This document shows, piece after piece, positions 18,878-27,751 of a DNA stretch of 64,000 nucleotides. The translations under genes were made by a program, and so were the position numbers. Position 1 is the first letter of the stretch; every line of letters begins with the position of its first letter. The notes beneath the pieces were generated by a model. The model saw only the letters and a list, made by a program, of their open reading frames with translations, was not told where the DNA came from and ran no database searches. Origin of the DNA: Chelativorans sp. J32 (GTDB taxonomy: Bacteria; Pseudomonadota; Alphaproteobacteria; Rhizobiales; Rhizobiaceae); contig NZ_JAEQ01000018.1 of assembly GCF_000518985.1 (NCBI RefSeq), forward strand, positions 39,333-103,332. The letters run 5' to 3'.

Positions 18878-19573
18878 TCACGCTCGAATCCAGTTTTCCA
18901 GCGCCGCTCCGACAGCCTCCGGCCGCTCGATGGGCGCAAAATGCCCCGCATCCTCGATCACCTCCAATCGGGCGTGAGGCAGGAGCGACTGCATCTCCTC
19001 ATGCTGGGCCAGCGGGCTCCAGGCATCCTGTCGCCCGACCAGGAGCAGCGTCGGGCAGCGGATATCCTGTAGGCTCGGTCTTGCATCTGGCCGATCGAGC
19101 AAAGCCCGGATCTGCCGCTCGTGCAATTCCGGTGACATCCGCTCGACCATGGCGCATAACTCGCTCATGAGGACCCGGTCCGTATGGCGCGCCGAATGAA
19201 CCATCGGCGGCAGCCACTGGTCGGCCAGCGCTTTCATGCCCTCCCGGTAAGCCAGTTCCACCAGCACCTGGCGACGTGCTTCCTCCCCTTCCTTGCGGGG
19301 GTGGATGCCCGTATCGCAGAGCGCGAGCCTTTCGATGCGATCGGGAGCGAGCCGCACCATTTCGAGCGCGACACGTGCGCCCATGGAATGGCCCGCCAAA
19401 TAAAGAGGCCCCGGATGCGCCGACAGCGTATCCTCGGCCATGCGCGTGATGTGGTCCTGTGTCGAAAGATCGGCCACCGCGACCGGCAGCACGGTGGAAA
19501 TGCTTTCGACGGCGCGGCGCCAGACGATACCGTCCGACAAGAGCCCGGGGATCAGGACCAGGGTAGGTTTCAT
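18878..19573 (-). CDS. Alpha/beta hydrolase
   Basis: The 231-aa hydrolase has the nucleophile elbow GHSMGA (YLAGHSMGARVALEM, Ser near residue 72), an acid in LLVGRQDAWSPL, and the catalytic His in EDAGHFAPIERP. The N-terminal LVLIPGLLSDGIVWRR holds the oxyanion-hole region. It lies between dctM and ligA with gaps of 14 and 16 bases, so it is part of the transport and ring-cleavage operon. It could release an aromatic acid from an ester (such as a galloyl or feruloyl-type ester) or open a lactone formed after ring cleavage. Neither can be decided from sequence. Confidence 0.8.
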   Translation of the reverse strand: MKPTLVLIPGLLSDGIVWRRAVESISTVLPVAVADLSTQDHITRMAEDTLSAHPGPLYLAGHSMGARVALEMVRLAPDRIERLALCDTGIHPRKEGEEARRQVLVELAYREGMKALADQWLPPMVHSARHTDRVLMSELCAMVERMSPELHERQIRALLDRPDARPSLQDIRCPTLLLVGRQDAWSPLAQHEEMQSLLPHARLEVIEDAGHFAPIERPEAVGAALENWIRA

Positions 19574-19587
19574 GCCATTTTCTCTTC

Positions 19588-20892
19588 TTATCCGATCATC
19601 GTGCTGGGCAGATAAAGCGCGATCTGGGGGAACAGCACGAGGATGATGACCGCCAGCAGCATCACCAGCCAGAAGGGCGCCACACCGACGAAGATGTCAC
19701 GCAACGGAACGTGCGGCGCGACCGATTTGACGATGAAGACATTGACACCGACGGGCGGACTGATGAGCCCCATTTCCAACGTGATCACGACGAGCACGCC
19801 GAACCAGATCGGATCGAAACCCAACGCCATCACGGCCGGGAAGAAGATGGGCATGGTCAGTACCAGCATGGCGAAGCCCTCCAGGAACAGGCCAAGCACC
19901 ATGTAGCAGGCGAGGATCAGCGCCAGGACCACGGTCGGCCCGACATCGAGGCCGGTCAGGAAGCCGGCGATTTCGTGAGGGATGCGGCTGAGCGCGAGGA
20001 AGGGGTTCAACAGATGGGCCGATATCAGGATCAGCATCACCGTCGCGGTCGTGACGATCGAATCCCGAAGCGCCCTATAGAGCCCGTCGAATTTTAGCTG
20101 TCGCGTCACTGCGCCGGAGAGGATGACCAGGCCTGCGCCGACGGCCGCAGCTTCCACAGGCGAGAAGAAGCCCAGATAGATGCCCCCGATCGTAAGCAGG
20201 ACGATGACCAGGATCGGGACAGCGCCAAGAAGGGCTGCCGATTTCTCCCTCCAGCTGGTTCGCGGGCCCGGCGGACCATAATCGGGCCACAGATAGGAGA
20301 GCGCCGTGATCAGGATGATGAACATGATCAGGAGCATGATTCCTGGAAGGACTCCGGCAAGGAACAGGCGCCCGATCGACTGCTGAGTCAGGATCGCATA
20401 AACCACGAAGCCGGTGGATGGCGGGATGAGGATACCCAGCGTGCCACCTGCCGCGACCGCCCCGGTGGATAGCTTCGGGCTGTAATTGAATCGGTCCATC
20501 TCCGCGAGCGAGACCCGTCCCATGGTGAGAGCGGAGGCGACCGAGGAGCCGCAGAGCGCCGCAAAACCGCCGCAGCCGATGATGGTGGCAGACGCCAGAC
20601 CGCCCTTGACCGAGCCGATGAGCGCATAGGCTGCATCGTAGAGCCTGCGGCTCATGCCGCTTTCTGTGGCGACATTGCCCATCAAGATGAACAACGGAAC
20701 AACGATAAGCTCCGCGCTGGAAGCAAGCGTGAATGTTTCGCTTGCCAGAAGGTTCAAGGCGTTGCTGGGACTGGCAAGAACGGAGACGCCCACGAGCCCG
20801 ACCGTAAACATGGCAAAGGCCACCGGAACGCGCAGGGCAAACAGCACAAAAAGTGCGACGAGGCCGAGAAGGCCGATCACTGTCGCGCTCAC
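19588..20892 (-). CDS. TRAP transporter large permease (DctM)
   Basis: The 434-aa integral membrane protein has about a dozen hydrophobic segments and the DctM family patterns GFAALCGSSVASALTMG, GGTLGILIPPSTGFVVYAI and the C-terminal LEMGLISPPVGVNVFIVKS. It would drive sodium- or proton-coupled uptake of an organic acid bound by the adjacent solute-binding protein. GTG is the start codon, within a GTGA overlap with dctQ. Co-transcription with ring-cleavage genes suggests an aromatic acid as cargo. Confidence 0.92.
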   Translation of the reverse strand: MSATVIGLLGLVALFVLFALRVPVAFAMFTVGLVGVSVLASPSNALNLLASETFTLASSAELIVVPLFILMGNVATESGMSRRLYDAAYALIGSVKGGLASATIIGCGGFAALCGSSVASALTMGRVSLAEMDRFNYSPKLSTGAVAAGGTLGILIPPSTGFVVYAILTQQSIGRLFLAGVLPGIMLLIMFIILITALSYLWPDYGPPGPRTSWREKSAALLGAVPILVIVLLTIGGIYLGFFSPVEAAAVGAGLVILSGAVTRQLKFDGLYRALRDSIVTTATVMLILISAHLLNPFLALSRIPHEIAGFLTGLDVGPTVVLALILACYMVLGLFLEGFAMLVLTMPIFFPAVMALGFDPIWFGVLVVITLEMGLISPPVGVNVFIVKSVAPHVPLRDIFVGVAPFWLVMLLAVIILVLFPQIALYLPSTMIG

Positions 20893-21398
20893 GGCATCGC
20901 CTCCTTATGCTCCGCGCGGCGATCTTCTCGGAGAATGAGTTCGAGGCCGCGCAAAAACATGCCGAGCGCGGTGAGAATGGAGAACCCGGCCAGGGCCCAC
21001 TGGAACCACGCTTTGGGAAGCTGGATGATGTTCGTCGCCAGATTGAGCATCAGCGAGAGCTGGGCGGATTGGATAACCTTCCAGGCGACCGCACCAAACA
21101 GCACGACTCCGAGAAAGGCGACGCAGATATCGATCACCCGGTTCATCCTCGGTGGAAACGCATTCTCGAAGATGTCGATCGCGATATGCCCCCCATGACG
21201 ACCGCAGTAGGCCATGCCGCCAAAGACGATGATCACCATGCCCATCTGGCCGATGTCCTGGGCGCCGCGAAGAGGTGCTCCGAAGTAGCGCCCGATCACA
21301 TCGATCAGGATCACGATCGTGACGAGTGCGAGCGCCACGCTTCCCAGGATGTTGGACAGGCCGATGAGCCTGTCCACAACGCTGCGCAAAGATCTCAT
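20889..21398 (-). CDS. TRAP transporter small permease (DctQ)
   Basis: The 169-aa protein has four hydrophobic segments (ILGSVALALVTIVILIDVIG, MGMVIIVFGGMAYCG, VIDICVAFLGVVLFGAVAW and WALAGFSILTALGMFL), the standard DctQ layout. It includes the conserved charged region between segments two and three (RHGGHIAIDIFENAFP). DctQ forms the membrane complex with DctM. It overlaps dctM by four bases and follows dctP by 22 bases. Confidence 0.9.
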   Translation of the reverse strand: MRSLRSVVDRLIGLSNILGSVALALVTIVILIDVIGRYFGAPLRGAQDIGQMGMVIIVFGGMAYCGRHGGHIAIDIFENAFPPRMNRVIDICVAFLGVVLFGAVAWKVIQSAQLSLMLNLATNIIQLPKAWFQWALAGFSILTALGMFLRGLELILREDRRAEHKEAMP

Positions 21399-21420
21399 GG
21401 CGCTCGCCCCACGCTCCCGA

Positions 21421-22419
21421 TCAGTTCTTTTTCAGCATCGCGTCCAGGACGTCCTGCGCCCCCATATCTGCGATCAGTTTGGTGCGCAGATCGTCCGCGA
21501 TCTTCGTGAAGGGAGCGATCTCCTCGGCAGTCAGGTCGATAACCGTGTTGCTCGGATCCGCGCGCACCTCCTGCAGCGTGCGTTCGGCGGCGGCATTCCA
21601 GCCTTCCTCGCCCTTCTGGGAGAGGGTGCGGCCGGTATGCTTGTCGAGAATCGCCTTGTGCTCGGGGCTCAGACCGTCATAACGGGCCTGGTTCATAACC
21701 AGATAGAACATGATGTTCCCGAGCGGAGCGCCGAGCGTGTAGGAATTCGCCACCTCGTCGAGCTTGAAGTCGTTGATCGCGCTGGAGCCGGTGACGATAC
21801 CGTCGATGAGCCCCGTCTGCAGGGCGTTATACATTTCACCGGCCGGCATCTGCACCGGCGTGGCGCCAAAAGCCTCGACGAGCGCGCCCGATACGGAGCC
21901 CGAGACGCGGATACGCAGGCCCTTGAGGTCACCGGGTGAACGGATCTCGTGATCCTTCATGATGAAGACGTTCGGCTCCGATATCCAAAGCGCCAGCGGA
22001 TGCGTGCCGGGGAACTCGCTCTTGAGATGGTCGTCGAAGGCGTTCCAGAGCATATCGTAGCCGGTCATCCCCTCCGGCACGGCGCCCGGCATCTCGACGA
22101 TCATCGATTTGGGAAATTGCGACGAGGTGTAGCCGGACAGTCCCCAAGTGATGTCGGCGACGCCCTGGACAGCGCGCACATATTGCTCCATCGGCCCGGC
22201 GCCCAATTCCCCGCCGGGATAGACACGAATCGTAAGATCGCCGTTGCTATCCGCCTTCACGCCTTCGACCAGCGGCTCCACCACCGACGCGGTCACGACG
22301 TGAGCCGGCGCCACGAAATGCGCCAGCGACAGTTCCTCTGCCTGCGTCAGCGCCGGAACGGCGACCATGCTCGACGCGAGCATCAAGGAAGCGATGGATC
22401 CTCTCAACCAAGCTTTCAT
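21421..22419 (-). CDS. TRAP transporter periplasmic solute-binding protein (DctP)
   Basis: The 332-aa protein has a signal peptide ending VPALTQA before EELSLAHFV. The DctP fold follows with the conserved ligand arginine region LKGLRIRVSGSVSGALVEAFG and PAGEMYNALQTGLIDGIVTG. ATG 22419 is preceded by GGAGG at ideal spacing; a start six codons earlier is unlikely. It is the first gene of the TRAP/ring-cleavage segment and has its own 176-base upstream region with palindromes. It probably binds an aromatic carboxylate, but the ligand cannot be read from sequence. Confidence 0.92.
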   Translation of the reverse strand: MKAWLRGSIASLMLASSMVAVPALTQAEELSLAHFVAPAHVVTASVVEPLVEGVKADSNGDLTIRVYPGGELGAGPMEQYVRAVQGVADITWGLSGYTSSQFPKSMIVEMPGAVPEGMTGYDMLWNAFDDHLKSEFPGTHPLALWISEPNVFIMKDHEIRSPGDLKGLRIRVSGSVSGALVEAFGATPVQMPAGEMYNALQTGLIDGIVTGSSAINDFKLDEVANSYTLGAPLGNIMFYLVMNQARYDGLSPEHKAILDKHTGRTLSQKGEEGWNAAAERTLQEVRADPSNTVIDLTAEEIAPFTKIADDLRTKLIADMGAQDVLDAMLKKN

Positions 22420-22500
22420 GATTTTTCCTCCCTGCAAAAGCGCTCCGGCGCAGCGCTGCCAAGCCGGACATACCCCTAAACACCGTTAGACAGAGCGGCT

Positions 22501-22552
22501 TGTCAAAACCAATTCAAAGTCCGTCTCCGCCATAAGCTTATGCTATAATAGC
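22501..22552 (-). promoter_or_regulatory. Candidate promoter and operator upstream of dctP
   Basis: CATAAGCTTATG at 22531-22542 is a perfect 12-bp palindrome. It is directly followed by the near-perfect GCTATAATAGC (22542-22552). Downstream on the minus strand TTGACA (22506 to 22501) is a perfect -35 with only a weak -10 17-18 bases later. Two adjacent dyads in front of a catabolic operon suggest regulator binding, perhaps by the island's LysR protein. Which protein binds is unknown. Confidence 0.4.
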
Positions 22553-22595
22553 TTCCCAGGTTCACCGCCCAAGCTTCTGATTGTGATAAATATTC

Positions 22596-23504
22596 TCAGC
22601 CTTTTCTTGTCTGTCCGGCGTCAGACTTCTGCTGAAGAGCATCCGAGGCCCGCCTTGCCACCTCCGCCGGATCAGTGACCTTGCCGAGTTTCAAGCCAAG
22701 GCCGCCGACGCTTGCCTGCAATTCGGCGATCGCCGCGGCCAGCGCGCGCCCTTCAGGAAAACCGAGCTCGCTCATCGCAACGGCGGATTCCCGCATTTCG
22801 GCAGCCCGGCGGGTGCCGTGCGTCGCGACGCGCTCGAACTGGTAAGAAAGGAACCGGTCCCATTCGAATTGCGGGAAGCTCTCGGCAAGGGAGGCCTTCA
22901 CCCGTTCCAGGCAGCCTGCCCTGTGGGCCGCCATCAGCATCTGCACGCTGATCGCTTCGAGTCCTTTCACGAAGAGGCTGCGCACCATCTTGATGGTTGC
23001 CGCCATGCCGGGCTCACGCCCCACCATCTCGAAGTCGAAGCCAAGTTCCTCGAGCTGCCCGATAAGAGCCGTATCGATCGAACCGGCCACCAACACCGGT
23101 GAGCGATGGCCTCGCGGGTGCACTGGCGACATCACGGCCATATCCACGTAGCGGGCGCCCGATGGCGCCAGAAGCGCAGCGGTCTGTTGCTTCACGCCAG
23201 CAGAGACGGAATTGATGTCGAAATAGACCTGGCCGGACCGGAGTGCGGTGGCCACGAACCGGCCGGCATCGAGGCTCGATGCAGCCGTGACCGCGGCAAT
23301 AACCCAATCTGCTCCCGCCACCGCTTCATTCGGCGTTTTGGCAAGCCTGACGTCCGTCTCTTCCGCGGCTTTCCTGATCGGAGCGCCGTCGCCGGTGTCC
23401 AGAAGGATATCATAGGCGGAAAAGAGGAGTCCTGGCCGCGCCTCCTTGAGGCTGTTCGCAAAAGCACGTGCGGCCTCGCCAAAACCTATGAACGAAACAT
23501 GCAT
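22596..23504 (-). CDS. NAD(P)-dependent dehydrogenase, 6PGDH/3-HIBADH fold (DUF1932-like)
   Basis: The 302-aa protein begins with a Rossmann motif (MHVSFIGFGEAARAFANSL). The middle has VYFDINSVSAGVKQQTA, the 3-hydroxyisobutyrate dehydrogenase-type substrate loop, and the helical C-terminal domain has the catalytic-type lysine in ATIKMVRSLFVKGLEA. It lies downstream of purU and upstream of dctP on the same strand. Relatives in aromatic degradation clusters are mostly uncharacterised; some act on hydroxy- or keto-acid intermediates. A role with a 4-oxalomesaconate-type intermediate is possible but speculative. The ribosome site is weak. Confidence 0.78.
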   Translation of the reverse strand: MHVSFIGFGEAARAFANSLKEARPGLLFSAYDILLDTGDGAPIRKAAEETDVRLAKTPNEAVAGADWVIAAVTAASSLDAGRFVATALRSGQVYFDINSVSAGVKQQTAALLAPSGARYVDMAVMSPVHPRGHRSPVLVAGSIDTALIGQLEELGFDFEMVGREPGMAATIKMVRSLFVKGLEAISVQMLMAAHRAGCLERVKASLAESFPQFEWDRFLSYQFERVATHGTRRAAEMRESAVAMSELGFPEGRALAAAIAELQASVGGLGLKLGKVTDPAEVARRASDALQQKSDAGQTRKG

Positions 23505-23594
23505 CCGCTACCCCCTACTGCTTCGAACACCAGCGTCTCGGCCGCGCGGGCCAGAATTTGGATAATGTCAGGGATGGCGCTGCGGGCCCGCACG

Positions 23595-24446
23595 CTATTC
23601 CGGAAACACGATCGTCTTGCTGCCGTTGAGCAGCACCCGATCGTCCAGATGATAGCGCACGGCACGCGCGAGCACGCGGCGCTCGATATCCCTGCCCTTG
23701 CGGATCAGCCCCTCAGGCGTATCGAGATGGCTTATCCGCTCCACATCCTGCTCGATGATCGGACCTTCGTCGAGATCGCCGGTCACGTAGTGCGCAGTTG
23801 CACCGATAAGCTTCACGCCGCGCTCGAATGCCTGATGGTAAGGCTTCGCGCCTTTGAACCCCGGCAGGAAGGAGTGATGGATGTTGATGCAGCGGCCGTA
23901 AAGATCGGAGGCGAGTTCGTCCGACAGGACCTGCATGTAGCGCGCCAGGACCACGAGATCCGCCGTCGTCTCCTCGATCACGCCCCTGAGCTCCTGCTCC
24001 TGTTTGGGCTTCGTCTCCTTGGTGATCGGCAAGTGCCAGAAGGGCAGATCGCCCATCATGATGTTACTGTAGATATCGCGCGGATAGTTGGAGACGATGC
24101 CCGCGATCTCCATCGGGAGCTCGCCCGACCGCCATCGGTAGAGGAGATCGACAAGACAATGATCGAAACGGGAGACGAGCAGAAGCACCCTGCGGCGCTC
24201 GGCCTGGTCACGTAGGGCCCATTTCATGCCGAACCGCTCAGTCACCGGCGCAACGGCTCCCCGCACGGCCTCGCCCTGTAGGTTTGGTCCCCTGAAGACA
24301 ATGCGGATGAAGAACTGGCCGGTGACCGTGTCTCCGAACTGCTGCAGGTCCTGGATATCGCAGCCCAGGTGAAAGATCGTGGTGGAAAGAGCCGAAACGA
24401 TACCTGGCCGGTCGGCGCAATAAGCCGTGAAGACAAAGGACTGCAT
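23595..24446 (-). CDS. purU: Formyltetrahydrofolate deformylase PurU
   Basis: The 283-aa protein has an N-terminal ACT domain ([20 protein letters not shown]) and a formyltransferase-type hydrolase domain with the catalytic His and Asp in [19 protein letters not shown] and [17 protein letters not shown]. It releases formate and free tetrahydrofolate from 10-formyl-THF. The frame is open upstream, but ATG 24446, 5 bases after the metF stop, begins exactly at the ACT domain. Standing in line with an aryl O-demethylase and MetF, it gives the methyl carbon an exit as formate and regenerates the folate acceptor. Confidence 0.93.
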   Translation of the reverse strand: MQSFVFTAYCADRPGIVSALSTTIFHLGCDIQDLQQFGDTVTGQFFIRIVFRGPNLQGEAVRGAVAPVTERFGMKWALRDQAERRRVLLLVSRFDHCLVDLLYRWRSGELPMEIAGIVSNYPRDIYSNIMMGDLPFWHLPITKETKPKQEQELRGVIEETTADLVVLARYMQVLSDELASDLYGRCINIHHSFLPGFKGAKPYHQAFERGVKLIGATAHYVTGDLDEGPIIEQDVERISHLDTPEGLIRKGRDIERRVLARAVRYHLDDRVLLNGSKTIVFPE

Positions 24447-24451
24447 CTTCC

Positions 24452-25357
24452 CTACCTTACCGCTTCGAGGCCAGCGAAATGGGCAACCCACTCGGCCGTG
24501 TTCTTCACTCCACCGAAAGGATAGAAATGAAGCGCGACATCGCCATGGATGCGCGGATTTAGGCCGCTTGCAAATTCCTCTATGATGCGGTCCGGCCCGG
24601 CGGTCGTAAGAAGCTTGGTAATGGACACGCCATACTTCGCCATGACCTTCGCCGAAGCCCCGACGCCGCAACGGGCCGCGAAGCGAAGCAGCGTCTTGAC
24701 GCTTGCCGGGCCGGCGACCCCGACGCGCACTTTGGCTTCGATCCCTTCCTCGCGCACACGCTCCAGCCATGTGAGCACCGGCCCCGCGTCGAAGCCGAAC
24801 TGGGTGGTGATCTCGCATTCGTGCCCAAGGACCTTGAGGGCGGCATGCTTGTCCTTCAGGGCGCGCCAGAGCTTCTCCTCGGAAATCTGCGGATGTCCCT
24901 CGGGATAACCGGAGATGCCGACGCGACCGATACCGTGCTTTGCCAGCAGGCCGGACTGGATGACCGCAAGTGCATCCTCGAAAGGGCCTTCAGGCTGGGC
25001 GGGATCTCCCGCCACCACGAAGGCGCTCTCCACCCCGTGCTGGGCGAGCCGCGAGAGGAATGTTTCAAGCTCCGCCGTGGATTTCAATCGTCGTGCAGAA
25101 ATATGAGAAACGGGACTGAACCCCAGGCGCTTGGCAGCACCGGCGGCAGCCACACGCGCATCGACATCCTCACCCGGCAAAAACGTGACGGAGATCGACG
25201 TTCCTGCGGGCACGAGCTGTGCTGCTTCGCTCAGGCTGTTCACGTCCTTTGCGGTGATCTCGATCGAGTGGCCGCGCAGAAGTTTGCGCATCCTTTCGCC
25301 CAGACCATGTCCCGAGTCTTCGCCGATATTTCTGCTATCCTGCGTGACCAGCGCCAT
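24452..25357 (-). CDS. metF: Methylenetetrahydrofolate reductase (MetF family)
   Basis: The 301-aa TIM-barrel flavoprotein shows MetF-family patterns: [13 protein letters not shown] at the start (Glu of the catalytic site), [31 protein letters not shown] and [14 protein letters not shown]. Classical MetF makes 5-methyl-THF. In LigM-type demethylation operons it runs in the oxidative direction, turning 5-methyl-THF back to methylene-THF. ATG 25357 follows GGAGG at 8 bases; an upstream extension lacks support. The C-terminal part is short and the protein is not closely like the enteric enzyme, fitting a catabolic paralogue. Confidence 0.87.
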   Translation of the reverse strand: MALVTQDSRNIGEDSGHGLGERMRKLLRGHSIEITAKDVNSLSEAAQLVPAGTSISVTFLPGEDVDARVAAAGAAKRLGFSPVSHISARRLKSTAELETFLSRLAQHGVESAFVVAGDPAQPEGPFEDALAVIQSGLLAKHGIGRVGISGYPEGHPQISEEKLWRALKDKHAALKVLGHECEITTQFGFDAGPVLTWLERVREEGIEAKVRVGVAGPASVKTLLRFAARCGVGASAKVMAKYGVSITKLLTTAGPDRIIEEFASGLNPRIHGDVALHFYPFGGVKNTAEWVAHFAGLEAVR

Positions 25358-25426
25358 CGCACATTCCTCCAATTGCCCAATGCCTGCCATCGCCGCACCG
25401 CGGGAGGGTAGACGGCAGCACCCTCT

Positions 25427-25458
25427 CTTGCGGCCCACGCTTCTCCGCGGGCCGCAAG
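25427..25458 (-). other. Hairpin between the O-demethylase and metF
   Basis: CTTGCGGCCC at 25427-25436 and GGGCCGCAAG at 25449-25458 form a perfect 10-bp GC-rich stem with a 12-base loop, 27 bases after the O-demethylase stop. No U-run follows. It may be an attenuator or an mRNA-stabilising 3' structure that lets the first gene be expressed above metF and purU. Confidence 0.55.
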
Positions 25459-25484
25459 CCCTTGTTCAATGATTGCCCTTGCGT

Positions 25485-26891
25485 TCAGGCCGCTCCCTGG
25501 GCCCGCCAACCGCCTTCGACATAGGTCTTGCGAACGGTTTCCACATAGGGAACGGGGCTCACGATCGCGCGGATCTCCATCTGCCTGTGAGGCTCGACGG
25601 TGGGCTTTGCCGTCCCACCACCTTCCTCACCCCAGACGAAGATCACTTCCTGACCAGGCTGCGCGTATTCTTCCTCGAGGATCGCGAGCGTGAGCATCTT
25701 GCGCTCGTTGGAGCTGTAGCCGACCCAGGTGGAAATGCCGACCGTCTCGCCGCTGCCGACGATCACCTTGTCATAGGGATGCATCGAATAGACTGCCGAT
25801 GGAAATTCCATGAACTTGCCACGGCCGTCGCCTTTTTGGAGCTGTGAGGCAAAGACGCGGATAACATCCTCGTTTTCCAGCGCGAGCGTCACCTTCTTGC
25901 GGTGCGGCTGCTTTGCCCTTTCCTCAAGCGCCTCGCGGCCGATGAAGTCGTGGTCGAACTTCAGCACATGGCCATAGCCCAGATCCCAGGGCGTGAGATA
26001 GTAATCCTCGATACTGTCGGAAACGAAGCTGCCGCCGATCGAGGCCTTCGCTTCGTAACTGTCTTCCGTCAGCCACTGGCGATAAGCTTTCATCTTCTCG
26101 CCCGTATAAACGGCCGGCAGCGGTGACGGGACCCAGCCGGACTCCAGCGTGTTGGACGAATAGGCGCGCCCGCCGACCTGGAGCAGCCCAAACTCCTCAC
26201 CCGCCCTGACGATCGCCTCACGCACCGCCTCGCCTTCGGCCCAGGGACCGAAAAGCTCATAACCGGGCTGGCCGGCCATGCCGTGGCGCAGCGCGCGCAC
26301 CTTCTTTCCGGCGATCTCGATGGTCGTCATGTTGAAGAATTTGAGTTCCGGCGCGGGCTTGCCGGTCAGTTTCTCCACCACCTTCACGGCATTCGGGCCC
26401 TGGATCTGGAACCGATAGGACTTCCTGTTGAAGGGGTCGGGCCGTGCGGCCGAGCGCTCGTCGAGCTCAAGCTTCACGTCATAGCGGCCGGTTTCCGCAT
26501 GGAAGCGAATCCAGTTCAACACTGGAATGCGGCCCACGAGATTGAAGCTGTTCTCGGCCAGATAAAACAGGATGACGTCGCCGATCACATAGCCGTCATA
26601 GGAGCAAGGAACGAACTGCTTGGCCTTGTCGACGGCGAAATTCGCAAAGCTGTTGATGCCCAGATGCGACAGGAGCTTCAGCGCGTCCGGCCCTTCAACG
26701 GCGAGATCAGCCATGTGATAGGACTGGTTGAAGAGCACGCAAGTGTTCTGCCAGGCAGCTTGCTCGTTACGCCAATTGGTGAATTCGGCCGGAACGCCCG
26801 GATAGACGTTCGGACCAGTCTTCTGATTGCGGAGGAGCTCAACAGGATTGCCACTCTCCTGAAGCAGGTCTTCAAGGCTGCGTTTCGACAT
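25485..26891 (-). CDS. THF-dependent aryl O-demethylase (LigM/DesA, GcvT-like)
   Basis: The 468-aa protein belongs to the GcvT-fold aromatic O-demethylases. It starts like LigM (GNPVELLRNQK, PAEFTNWRNEQAAWQN, VLFNQSYHMADL), continues with the folate-binding core (KSYRFQIQGPNAVKVVEKL, GQPGYELFGPW), and has the C-terminal barrel (KVIVGSGETVGISTWVGYSSNE). It would move the methyl group of syringate, vanillate or 3-O-methylgallate to tetrahydrofolate. A strong GGAGGGAG site precedes the ATG. Adjacent metF and purU process the methyl-THF, and ligAB plus galBCD process the ring. The exact methoxy substrate is open; a dimethylglycine demethylase is less likely given the context. Confidence 0.85.
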   Translation of the reverse strand: MSKRSLEDLLQESGNPVELLRNQKTGPNVYPGVPAEFTNWRNEQAAWQNTCVLFNQSYHMADLAVEGPDALKLLSHLGINSFANFAVDKAKQFVPCSYDGYVIGDVILFYLAENSFNLVGRIPVLNWIRFHAETGRYDVKLELDERSAARPDPFNRKSYRFQIQGPNAVKVVEKLTGKPAPELKFFNMTTIEIAGKKVRALRHGMAGQPGYELFGPWAEGEAVREAIVRAGEEFGLLQVGGRAYSSNTLESGWVPSPLPAVYTGEKMKAYRQWLTEDSYEAKASIGGSFVSDSIEDYYLTPWDLGYGHVLKFDHDFIGREALEERAKQPHRKKVTLALENEDVIRVFASQLQKGDGRGKFMEFPSAVYSMHPYDKVIVGSGETVGISTWVGYSSNERKMLTLAILEEEYAQPGQEVIFVWGEEGGGTAKPTVEPHRQMEIRAIVSPVPYVETVRKTYVEGGWRAQGAA

Positions 26892-26908
26892 TCCAGGCTC
26901 CCTCCCTC

Positions 26909-26928
26909 AATTTCATTATCGTGAAATT
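26909..26928. promoter_or_regulatory. Putative IclR operator upstream of the O-demethylase
   Basis: AATTTCA-N6-TGAAATT is a perfect 7+7 inverted repeat 18 bases before the O-demethylase start. The same half sites with the same 6-base spacer recur just upstream of the iclR gene (27752-27771). Two matching copies flanking one regulator and its neighbour strongly suggest the binding site of that regulator. Confidence 0.7.
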
Positions 26929-27008
26929 ACACACTCATGAAGCATAGGGAAGGGAGCGCTGTCAAGCGGCGCTCTTCCGTGGTCACTCGCAAAACGAGGG
27001 GCGGGGAT

Positions 27009-27749
27009 TCAGGCGGCGCTGTTCAACTCGTCCAGGCCGCGCCTGATCTCATCCGCGATCTTCCGCTCGGTCAGGTGATCGAACCGCGGAGAAGGAATGC
27101 CTACGCTCAGACTATGCTGGTGATCGAGAGCCACGCCGATGCCCATGACTCCGATCGTATGCTCCTCGCGCGAGAGCGCGTAGCCGCGGTCCCTCGTGCG
27201 CTTCAGATCGTCCCGAAGGCTCTGCTCTTCAACAAGCGTATAAGGCGTAAAGCGGATGCGCGGCGCAGTCGCGAAATACTCATCGAGAAGATCCGGCGGA
27301 AGCGCAGCAAGCAGGGCCTTTCCCGACGCAAAGCTGTGGAGCGGGACGCGCATGCCCTTTTGCGGCGTGAAGCGAAGGGCGTGGCTGGAAGCCTCTACGT
27401 CGAGCACTTCCACATCACTGCCGCGCCTGATGAACAGGGACGCCGTTTCGGCGGTTGCCCGCGCGATGGCGCGCATCACGGCAACTCTGCGCTGGGTGAT
27501 ATCCAGCGGATTTCCGGCAGCAAGACGAGAGACCGCCGGCCCGATGCTGTAGGTCCTGTCGGAGGCCGGAGACAGCCACTCCCGACTGACAAGCGTCGTC
27601 AGCAGATAGGAGAGACTGCTTTCCGGGATTCCCGTCGCACGGCTGATCTCACGCGCGGTCGCTGCCCCCTTGCGGGACACCTGCTCGACGATATCCATGG
27701 CTCGGGCCGCGGACTTCACAGAGGCTGAGGGCTTATCTTTCGTCAACAT
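27009..27749 (-). CDS. IclR-family transcriptional regulator
   Basis: The 246-aa protein has the IclR winged helix (SVKSAARAMDIVEQVSR, TAREISRATGIPESSLSYLL) and the effector-binding GAF-like domain with MRVPLHSFASGKALLAALP and GIGVALDHQHSLSVGIPSPR. It is encoded first, upstream of the O-demethylase, on the same strand. The palindromic sequence shared by its own start region and the O-demethylase promoter suggests control of both, perhaps in response to a methoxylated aromatic acid. IclR proteins of aromatic pathways (PcaR, PobR types) may activate or repress, so the sign cannot be told. Confidence 0.9.
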   Translation of the reverse strand: MLTKDKPSASVKSAARAMDIVEQVSRKGAATAREISRATGIPESSLSYLLTTLVSREWLSPASDRTYSIGPAVSRLAAGNPLDITQRRVAVMRAIARATAETASLFIRRGSDVEVLDVEASSHALRFTPQKGMRVPLHSFASGKALLAALPPDLLDEYFATAPRIRFTPYTLVEEQSLRDDLKRTRDRGYALSREEHTIGVMGIGVALDHQHSLSVGIPSPRFDHLTERKIADEIRRGLDELNSAA

Positions 27750-27751
27750 GC

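Noticed and set aside
24447..24818. N-terminal extension of PurU by 124 codons
   Set aside because: It is an Arg-rich out-of-frame reading of metF; the ACT domain begins at ATG 24446.
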